Below are positions 7,682-14,154 of a stretch of 23,952 nt of DNA, one piece after another (positions within the stretch are counted from its first letter, which is position 1; each line of letters opens with the position of its first letter). Where the stretch lies: assembly GCA_964632945.1 (NCBI GenBank), contig CAZWCX010000112.1, positions 1 to 23,952 on the forward strand, written 5' to 3'. This DNA is from CAZWCX01 sp964632945. GTDB taxonomy: Bacteria; Planctomycetota; MHYJ01; WSZJ01; CAZWCX01. The notes below the pieces were generated by a model. It saw nothing but the letters and a program-made list of their open reading frames with translations. It ran no database searches and was not told the DNA's origin. A program made the position numbers and the translations under genes.

Positions 7682-8464
7682 ATGCTGCACAACCTGCTCG
7701 CCCGGCTCCGACAGGGGGAACGTACGATCCCTTTTCCGGCGCAACCCCCGGTGATGCCGGAGCGCTTTCGGGGCCGGCCGGAGATCGATGGCGCGAGATG
7801 CCCCGAAGGCTGTGCGGCGTGCGTCGACACCTGTCCGACCGGTGCCCTGCGCATGGACGGAGCCGCCCTGAAAGTGGACCTGGGCCGCTGCCTGTTCTGC
7901 ACCGACTGCGTCGATGGCTGTCCGGAGGGGGCGATCCGATACACCGGCGATTACCGCCTGGCGGTGCGCGGGCGGGAGGATCTCGTGACCGGAGGGGAAG
8001 CGCTGCGCCTGGCCGGCGCGCTGGAGGAGAAGACGCGCCGGCTGTTCGGAGGTTCGCTCAAACTGCGCCAGGTGAGCGCCGGGGGGTGCAATGCGTGTGA
8101 AGCGGACGTGAATGTTCTGGGGACCATCGTCTTCGACCTCGGTCGATTCGGCATCCAGTTCGTCGCCTCGCCGCGTCACGCGGATGGTCTCCTGATCACG
8201 GGGCCGGTCACCCGCAACATGCGACTCGCGTTGCGCAAGACGTATGACGCGGTCCCGACCCCCAAGATCGTAATCGCGGTGGGGGCCTGCGCGATCTCCG
8301 GCGGGCCGTTCGAGGGGCATCCGGAGGTGCATGACGGGGCGGGGTCCGTCGTCCCGGTGGATCTCCATGTTCCCGGCTGTCCTCCGCACCCGCTGACGAT
8401 TCTGGACGGGCTCTTGCGTTTGCTGGGACACATCGAGGAGCACGGACGAACGCCAGGATCGTAG
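7682..8464 (+). CDS. hyfI: Ehr small subunit: 2[4Fe-4S] ferredoxin domain fused to NuoB/HyfI
   Basis: The 260-aa protein fuses two roles that are separate genes (HyfH and HyfI) in E. coli hydrogenase 4. Residues 40-81 hold two ferredoxin motifs, C40-C44-C47-C51 (first gap one residue longer than usual) and C70-C73-C76-C80P. Residues 125-250 are NuoB-like, with the cluster ligands C136 and C139 in GGCNACE, C203 in GACAISGGPF and C233 in GCPPHP. The hydrogenase-style CxxC, rather than the tandem CC of NuoB, fits the group 4/Ehr lineage. The protein likely passes electrons from soluble ferredoxin or a partner enzyme to the quinone-like site at HyfG. AGGA lies 8 bp before the ATG, and 28 bp separate it from hyfG. 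Confidence 0.9.
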   Translation: MLHNLLARLRQGERTIPFPAQPPVMPERFRGRPEIDGARCPEGCAACVDTCPTGALRMDGAALKVDLGRCLFCTDCVDGCPEGAIRYTGDYRLAVRGREDLVTGGEALRLAGALEEKTRRLFGGSLKLRQVSAGGCNACEADVNVLGTIVFDLGRFGIQFVASPRHADGLLITGPVTRNMRLALRKTYDAVPTPKIVIAVGACAISGGPFEGHPEVHDGAGSVVPVDLHVPGCPPHPLTILDGLLRLLGHIEEHGRTPGS

Positions 8465-8467
8465 TGC

Positions 8468-8496
8468 TTGCCTCCCCCTGGTCCCGGTGCTACCTT
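8468..8496 (+). promoter_or_regulatory. possible promoter of the CNNM-EIIA gene
   Basis: TTGCCT (8468-8473), a 17-bp spacer and TACCTT (8491-8496) preceded by GTGC resemble a weak sigma70-type promoter. They lie in the 79-bp gap after the Ehr operon, giving a leader of about 40 nt. Box matches are partial, so read-through from the Ehr operon is equally possible. Confidence 0.35.
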
Positions 8497-8543
8497 CTGG
8501 GCGCGCGGGACGGCTCAGGTGCCCGCGAGAGGATTCGCGCGCC

Positions 8544-10052
8544 ATGACTGCCGTCTATCTGATCGTCGCCCTCCTGCTGCTGCTCCTCAATGGCCTGTTC
8601 GTGCTCGCCGAATTCGCCATCATCAAGATCCGCACGACCCGCGTCGAGGAATTGGTCGACCAGGGGAATGCCGCCGCCAAACTCGTCCAGAAGATCCAGC
8701 ATCACCTCGACGAATATCTGTCGGTCTGCCAGGTGGGGATCACGTTCGCCAGCATCGGCCTGGGGTTTGCGGGCGAGCCGGCGATCGCCCGCTTGATCGA
8801 ACCCGCGCTCATCTGGGCCGGGATGGGCTCGCCGGCGGTCGTCCATTCGGTCGCCGTGTCGATCGCGTACATCACCGTTTCGTTCCTCCACATCCTGATC
8901 GGCGAGTTGGTGCCGAAGTCGGTGGCCATCCGTCGCAGCGAAGCCTCGGCATTGTGGACGGCGCGTCCGCTCGAGTTTTTCCGAATCTTGTTCTACGTGC
9001 CGCTGCTGGCGCTCAATCACTCCGCCAACCTGCTCCTGCGCCTGATGAAGATCCCGGTCCGCGGACATGACTCGGATTTGAGCGAGGACGAGTTACGGAT
9101 CCTGCTCGAGCGCTCGCAGGTGACCGGCCTGATCTCGTTCCGGCGCCTGCTCCTGTTCGAGAACGTGTTCGACCTGGCCGACGTTTGCGCGCGGGATGCG
9201 ATGCGCTGGCGGGACGGGGTCAAGGTATTGCGCACGGACGCCCCCTGGGAGGAGAACGTCAAGGTCGTGCGCGAGACGCGCTTTTCCCGCTACCCGCTGA
9301 TGGAGCCGGGCGCGGAGAAGCCGCTCGGCGTCGTGCATGTGAAGGACCTGCTGTATCGCGCGGCCGCGGGAGAGCCGCCGCCGGACCTGCGCAAGCTGGC
9401 ACGGCCGTTTCGATCGGCGGTCGAGACGACCCCGCTGGAGACGATGCTGGCCGACATGCAGAAGCATCGCTGCCATGTGTCGCTGGTGTTCGACAAGGCG
9501 GGAAAGTGGACGGGGTTTCTCACGCTCGAGGACATCATCGAGGAGATCATCGGCACCGTCGAGGACGAGTTCGAGGTCGAGCCGCCGCTGTTCATCTCGG
9601 ACGCCCTGAATCCGAGCCGGATCGTACTCGGGCTGCGGGCGACTTCGCTGGAAGAGGGGATTCGCACGGCGCTGGCGTCGGTTCCGTCGTCGGCCTGTCC
9701 GCTGCCGCTCGAGAAGGTCACCACGACCGTCGTCGATCGCGAGCGGCAGGTGTCGACTTATCTGGGCCGGGGACTGGCCATCCCCCACGGCAGGATGGAG
9801 GGGATCGATCGGCCCGTGCTGTTCTTCGCACGCTCCGAAGACGGCATTCCGGTCAAAGGCGGCCGGGAGAAGGCCCACCTTCTCTTCATTCTGCTCACCC
9901 CGGCCGGTTCCTCCCGCCTCCAGCCACGCATGCTGGCTCGGATCGTCGGCCTGATGGAAAGCGAATATGTCTGGGAGCGTCTGCACGAGGCCAAGCACCC
10001 GGAGGCGATCCTCGAGGCGATCGCGGCCGGAGATCCGGCGGCGCTGGGATGA
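8544..10052 (+). CDS. CNNM/CorC (TlyC-like) transporter with CBS pair and C-terminal PTS EIIA domain
   Basis: The 502-aa protein opens with a CNNM/DUF21 membrane domain (about 1-175; hydrophobic N-terminus, SIGLGFAGEP at 70-79, GELVPKS at 120-126). A CBS-domain pair follows (about 205-340; FLTLEDIIEEIIG at 325-337). CNNM/CorC proteins mediate Mg2+/Co2+ export or Na+-coupled divalent ion transport. In place of the usual CorC_HlyC domain, residues about 350-497 form a PTS EIIA type-2 domain with the active histidine in GRGLAIPH (His415). A purine-rich GAGAGGA (8527-8533) supports the ATG at 8544 over an upstream in-frame ATG at 8487. It follows the Ehr genes on the same strand. EIIA phosphorylation could gate transport (inference). 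Confidence 0.87.
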   Translation: MTAVYLIVALLLLLLNGLFVLAEFAIIKIRTTRVEELVDQGNAAAKLVQKIQHHLDEYLSVCQVGITFASIGLGFAGEPAIARLIEPALIWAGMGSPAVVHSVAVSIAYITVSFLHILIGELVPKSVAIRRSEASALWTARPLEFFRILFYVPLLALNHSANLLLRLMKIPVRGHDSDLSEDELRILLERSQVTGLISFRRLLLFENVFDLADVCARDAMRWRDGVKVLRTDAPWEENVKVVRETRFSRYPLMEPGAEKPLGVVHVKDLLYRAAAGEPPPDLRKLARPFRSAVETTPLETMLADMQKHRCHVSLVFDKAGKWTGFLTLEDIIEEIIGTVEDEFEVEPPLFISDALNPSRIVLGLRATSLEEGIRTALASVPSSACPLPLEKVTTTVVDRERQVSTYLGRGLAIPHGRMEGIDRPVLFFARSEDGIPVKGGREKAHLLFILLTPAGSSRLQPRMLARIVGLMESEYVWERLHEAKHPEAILEAIAAGDPAALG

Positions 10053-10053
10053 G

Positions 10054-11334
10054 TCAGTGCAGGAATCCCGCGGCCGCGATCGCCCACAGCAGGCCGACTC
10101 CGGCGAGGGTCGTCACCAGCGTGATGGGAACGCCGGCGCGCAGGTAGGTCAGAAAACCGATCGGGGCGTGCTCGCGGGACTGCTCCAGCACGATCAGGTT
10201 GGCCACCGAACCGACCACGGTGAGGTTTCCGGCGAACGTCGATCCCACCGCGAGAACGTGCCACATCAGGGCGGGATCGGCGAATGACCCGATCCAATCG
10301 CGGGCCACCAGCACATACGGCACGTTGGAGACGATCTGGCTGGCCACCACGGTCAGGAGTGTGAACACCAGGGTTTGCGTGCCCGCGTCCTTGCCGAACC
10401 ACGGGGCGAGCCCGGCGTATAGGGAATCGAGGACGCCTGCCTTGGCTACCCCCGCAACCACGACGAACAGGCCGCTGAAAAAGAGGAGCAGCGTCCAGTC
10501 CACATGCGGAAAGACCTCCCGCGGCCGGTAGCGGCCGACCAGGATCGCCGCCGAGGCGCCGGCGAGCGCGAGGAGAGGCAGTTTCTGCCCCGCGGGGAGC
10601 CCGGGAATGAGATGCTCTACCGGCAGCAGAAACCCGAGAAGCATGAGGGCGAGGACGGCCCCGATGCGGAGCACCACGACCTTGTGGATTCGGGGCGGGG
10701 GACCGGGGGGGGTCGCGAATTGTGCCGGCAGGTCTGGTCCGTACAACCGGAGCAGGATGAGGGCGCACAGGCCGAGACAAAGCAGGCCGACCGGAAGAAG
10801 CACCAGGAAGAAGGCGCCGAACGAGATCCCGGAGGAGATGCCGATCAGCATATTCTGCGGATTTCCCGTCAGCATCATCACGCTGCCGATGTTGGACGCG
10901 GTAACGAGGGCGATGAGATAAGGGATCGGGTCGAGCCGGGCGCGCAGAACCGCACCCAGCAGGATGGGCGTGAAGAGCAGGCAGATGGTGTCGTTGACGA
11001 ATAGCGCCGAAAGGATGCCGGAGGAGAACACGACGTGGAGGAGCATCTGTCGCGGCGTGCGGGATCGCTGCAGGATCCAGGCCGAGGTGAACTCGAAGAA
11101 GCGACCCGCGCGAAGATACGCGATGACGATCATCATTCCCAGGAGCAGGGAAATCGTGTCGAGATTGATGGCCCGATAGGCCTCGTCCACGGTGAGCACG
11201 CCGCACAACACCATCAGGACCGCGCCGGAGAAGGCTGCGGACGGGCGATCGAGGTTCAGAAACCGGATCTTCTGCACGGAAATGAGGACATAGGTGACGA
11301 CGAAGATCGTCACCGCAACGGCGGGAGTGCTCAT
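10054..11334 (-). CDS. ArsB/NhaD/DASS-type (ion transporter superfamily) membrane transporter
   Basis: This protein of about 426 aa has around eleven hydrophobic segments in two homologous halves. The hairpin motifs FVNDTICLLFTPILLG in the first half and SNVPYVL in the second are typical of the IT superfamily (ArsB, NhaD, DASS/CitT). TGNPQNMLIG supports the assignment. Members are Na+/H+ antiporters, arsenite exporters or dicarboxylate/anion symporters, and the substrate cannot be set from motifs. I chose ATG 11334, where hydrophobic sequence begins. ATG 11343 is 3 codons upstream, and the open frame to 11577 reads through repeat copy B and looks non-coding. Its stop is one base from the convergent CNNM-EIIA stop. 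Location beside the Ehr ion pump suggests a shared ion-gradient role (inference). Confidence 0.82.
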   Translation of the reverse strand: MSTPAVAVTIFVVTYVLISVQKIRFLNLDRPSAAFSGAVLMVLCGVLTVDEAYRAINLDTISLLLGMMIVIAYLRAGRFFEFTSAWILQRSRTPRQMLLHVVFSSGILSALFVNDTICLLFTPILLGAVLRARLDPIPYLIALVTASNIGSVMMLTGNPQNMLIGISSGISFGAFFLVLLPVGLLCLGLCALILLRLYGPDLPAQFATPPGPPPRIHKVVVLRIGAVLALMLLGFLLPVEHLIPGLPAGQKLPLLALAGASAAILVGRYRPREVFPHVDWTLLLFFSGLFVVVAGVAKAGVLDSLYAGLAPWFGKDAGTQTLVFTLLTVVASQIVSNVPYVLVARDWIGSFADPALMWHVLAVGSTFAGNLTVVGSVANLIVLEQSREHAPIGFLTYLRAGVPITLVTTLAGVGLLWAIAAAGFLH

Positions 11335-11341
11335 CCCGGTC

Positions 11342-11369
11342 ATGCTACAGGATGCGCGCCGGGCGTCAA
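11342..11369 (-). promoter_or_regulatory. possible promoter giving a leaderless transporter mRNA
   Basis: On the minus strand TTGACG (11369-11364), a 16-bp spacer and TAGCAT (11347-11342) form a moderate sigma70-like match. Seven bases separate the -10 box from ATG 11334, so transcription would start at or next to the start codon. No Shine-Dalgarno sequence is visible there, in agreement with a leaderless message. The in-frame ATG at 11343 would fall inside the -10 box. Confidence 0.35.
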
Positions 11370-11396
11370 CGAACGGGCGATTGCGTCGTGACCATG

Positions 11397-11453
11397 GTGG
11401 GTCTGCCATCTTGAGATTCCGGGTTCGGCCGAGGCGAGTTTTGCGTCCGGCGA
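11397..11453 (-). repeat. 57-bp dispersed/inverted repeat, copy B
   Basis: Read on the minus strand, this matches window positions 1-57 at 48 of 57 bases without gaps, including the same TCGGCCGA palindrome and ATCTCAAGAT block. It lies in the leader region of the ion-transporter gene, ending 62 bp before its start. Copies A and B point toward each other. The surrounding 223 bp (11335-11557) contain no supported gene. A short peptide frame through copy B (ASAEPGISRWQTHHGH) continues past the homologous block, whereas copy A stops in TAG. Confidence 0.75.
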
Positions 11454-11557
11454 GGGGCGAGGAGGCGGCGATGCCCCGGTCCAGCGCCGACGACGAGCCA
11501 TGAAGCCCGGCACGAGAAGCAACCGGACTGCCCAGGGAGATCAGGGTCGAATCCGCT

Positions 11558-14128
11558 CTAGTCCCGCGCGGGGACAAGGCTCAGGCCCGAGGCCTCGACC
11601 CGAATCACGGCCGAGTCCGGATACACGCACTCCCGGTCACCCCGGCGTTTCATGGTGAGCAGGGCACGCCGAAGGTCGCGGCGAGGCTGCCACACGGCGG
11701 CCTTTTTCCCGTTCAGGCGCAATTCGATCCCGGCGGCGGTCGGATGCAGACGGTCGTCGAGGAATACCTCGATTTCGCGGATGCAGCGGCGGTTTTCGGA
11801 ATCGAGTCGGATGTCGATGGCCCCGGCGACGCTCCGGGCCTCGACCGAGACGACATCGGCGGGGGAGTAGCCCCCGTCGGTCTTGGCCCATGCCACCGGC
11901 TTGCGCAGAGAGCGGATGCGGAGCCACGCTCGTTCGGCGGCGTAGGACTTGCAGGTTCCCAGGGTGATTTCCGTCGGGGAGGCGGGTCGGGAGCGGCCCA
12001 GCATCCACCGGATCAGTTCCGGGTAGTGCATCCAGGACGAATTGTGGCCGTAGAGCCCTTGCTCCCGGTACACGGGGTCCGACTTCCAGGCGGCGAGGCG
12101 CTCGATCGCCTGGCGGGAGACCGCATTGCTCTTCCCGTTGAACTGCCCTTGCATGTGATAGAGCGGGAGGGTGGCGAGATTTCGCAACAGGGACGGAATC
12201 AGCGGGGAGGCGGGGGCCCGGTTGTCCGGGGCGGATACCGCCCAGGCGTCCGGATAGGTCTGAGACAGGTGCCAGGTCTGGGCTCCGCCCATGGAACTGC
12301 CGGTGATGTAGAAACGGTTCGGATCGACGTTGGTGCGCAGGCGCAGCCAGCGCACCAGCGCGAGCGTGTCGAGGTCGTCCTGCAGAGTTCGCCCGACTCC
12401 GTTGATGCTTCCGTACTCGGGACAGACGAGGGCGAGGCCATGATCCGTAACCGGGAGCCATCGGGACGAGACGCCCCAGGAGAACTGCTGCTCCGCGCTG
12501 CTGCTCTGTCCGTGGTGCGCAAGGAGGACGGGGACGCGCGACCACGGTCCGTACGAGTCGGGGAATTCCGCGAAGGCGAAGTGCGTGCCGCGGGTCGGAT
12601 GGGGAAACTCCAGCCGTCCTCCGGGTGGGGCGGGCTCCAGCCAGGGCACGTGCCGGGCGACCGCCAGCACGAGGGGGTCGGGGATTCCGCTCGCGCGGGC
12701 GTGGGCCAGCAGTTCATCGAGGGCGGGACCTTCCTCCCGGTCCACGGCCGCCAGAAAGCGTCGCATGCGTTCTTCCAGACCGACGACGGCGGCGGGGTCG
12801 GCGGTGCATTCTCCGTAGTGATAGAGCACCCACAAGCGCAGGAGTCGGCGCAACGGATCCGGATCTTCGGGCACGCCCGCCGACGCTGCGCGCCAGGCTG
12901 CGCAGCGCACGGAGTCGACGCGCCGGGCGTCCGGCACCTCGCGCAGCCAGGGCGGGCGGAGGTTCTCGGGTACGGTCTCCAGCGTCACCCGCAGACGATC
13001 GAGAAACTCCACGGTCGCTTCCAGTTTCGCTTCCAGGGCGACGGCCCGTTCGTCGGCGGCCTGGCGCGCCGGTTCGGGGAGGTCCGACAGGGTCCGCAAG
13101 GCAAGATCCAGTTCGCCGCGACCTTCGGCGCGCAGGGAGGGCGCGAGGAGTTGTTCGATTCGCAGGGAAGTCCATTCGGCGCGCAGGCGGCGGGCCGCGG
13201 TTGCGGTTCGGGGAGTCGACTCCGCGGCCGCGAGGTAGGGCTCCGCCTCTTCCAGGAATCGGAGGTCGACGCACATTCGGCCGGTCCGCAGGTCGGCCTC
13301 CGGATGGTCCCGTTCGGCGCGGCGTCGGGCCCGTGCCCAGCCGGTGCGACCCTCGGGGGTGAGGTCGGGCTCCATCCAGTGCTCGAGGTTCAGCGACTCT
13401 TCCACGAACAGCCCACCGCCGGATTCCACGTAGCGGGGCTCGAGGAGCAGCGTCTCCTCCGCAGGCCCCGCCGGCGGACGGCAGCCGACGGCGGCGGCGA
13501 TCAGCCGTCCCTCCGTGTCCCACCCCAGCCGTTCCACCCGTGCGGCGAACCAGCGGGGGGAAGGGACTTCGACCTCCTGGCGGGAGGTGAGCGCGTCCCC
13601 GTCGATCCACAGTCCGTAGGAAAGGCCGGGCATCCCCCGCCCGAGCGTGAGCTCGAACTGATCGCCGACGGCTTTGGGCGACAGGGGGACGTCCATCCAC
13701 GAAAACACGGAAGCCAGCGACCGGACCGAGCCGGTCAGGGACTTGCCGTCACGGGTGGTGATGCGCAGGAGACGGATCGTGGGAGGGTACAGGTCGGCGC
13801 CGAGCGCGGAGACTTCCTCGCGCAGGGGGCCGGAGAGGAGGTCGGCCACCCAGGAGTCGCCGCTGCCCACGGCCGCCTCCCTTCGGGCGAATCGGTGGAA
13901 AAACGCAGCCGCCGCGTGCCGGTCGGCGACGGCCTCGAGTTCCAGAAGCATGGGTCGCGCGTGGTCGGGGACCGCCCCGACGCCGGGCCCCGCGGATCCG
14001 GTGCGGCGAATGAACCATTCGCGCAGCGCGGGGGAAATCCGGAACTCGGGCGGATCCTGGGCACCGGCAAGCGAGGCCGTAAACAGGAGGATCGCGCAGA
14101 GCGTCGGGAGCGATCGACTCATCCGCAT
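11558..14128 (-). CDS. large exported alpha/beta-hydrolase (esterase/peptidase-like)
   Basis: The 856-aa protein carries a signal peptide (MRMSRSLPTL, then a hydrophobic core to AGAQ at 21-24; cleavage after Ala23 is likely). Residues about 25-500 are of unknown type: a mixed part to about 260, then a helical, charge-rich stretch with no motif I recognise. The C-terminal part (about 500-715) is an alpha/beta-hydrolase of the PHB-depolymerase/CE1 or S9-like kind, with the nucleophile elbow ITGSSMGG (Ser612), a VLLAHHGQS oxyanion-type strand (534-542) and candidate catalytic His695 or His701. A further about 140 residues follow. GGAGG 7 bp before ATG 14128 fixes the start. It lies 26 bp after the amidotransferase gene and may share its operon. 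The substrate is unknown. Confidence 0.78.
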   Translation of the reverse strand: MRMSRSLPTLCAILLFTASLAGAQDPPEFRISPALREWFIRRTGSAGPGVGAVPDHARPMLLELEAVADRHAAAAFFHRFARREAAVGSGDSWVADLLSGPLREEVSALGADLYPPTIRLLRITTRDGKSLTGSVRSLASVFSWMDVPLSPKAVGDQFELTLGRGMPGLSYGLWIDGDALTSRQEVEVPSPRWFAARVERLGWDTEGRLIAAAVGCRPPAGPAEETLLLEPRYVESGGGLFVEESLNLEHWMEPDLTPEGRTGWARARRRAERDHPEADLRTGRMCVDLRFLEEAEPYLAAAESTPRTATAARRLRAEWTSLRIEQLLAPSLRAEGRGELDLALRTLSDLPEPARQAADERAVALEAKLEATVEFLDRLRVTLETVPENLRPPWLREVPDARRVDSVRCAAWRAASAGVPEDPDPLRRLLRLWVLYHYGECTADPAAVVGLEERMRRFLAAVDREEGPALDELLAHARASGIPDPLVLAVARHVPWLEPAPPGGRLEFPHPTRGTHFAFAEFPDSYGPWSRVPVLLAHHGQSSSAEQQFSWGVSSRWLPVTDHGLALVCPEYGSINGVGRTLQDDLDTLALVRWLRLRTNVDPNRFYITGSSMGGAQTWHLSQTYPDAWAVSAPDNRAPASPLIPSLLRNLATLPLYHMQGQFNGKSNAVSRQAIERLAAWKSDPVYREQGLYGHNSSWMHYPELIRWMLGRSRPASPTEITLGTCKSYAAERAWLRIRSLRKPVAWAKTDGGYSPADVVSVEARSVAGAIDIRLDSENRRCIREIEVFLDDRLHPTAAGIELRLNGKKAAVWQPRRDLRRALLTMKRRGDRECVYPDSAVIRVEASGLSLVPARD

Positions 14129-14154
14129 CGCGGGACCTCCGGAGACAGGCGGGA

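Noticed and set aside
6130..8464. Annotation as a functional formate hydrogenlyase/hydrogenase 4
   Set aside because: HyfG lacks the NiFe-binding cysteines, and no formate dehydrogenase or maturation gene is in the window.
8487..8543. Upstream ATG at 8487 for the CNNM-EIIA protein
   Set aside because: It would put a polar 19-residue tail before the first membrane helix. GAGAGGA supports ATG 8544, and 8487 overlaps the possible promoter.
11335..11577. N-terminal extension of the ion transporter (507 aa version)
   Set aside because: The added 81 residues run through repeat copy B, are not hydrophobic and look non-coding. The membrane protein starts naturally at 11334.
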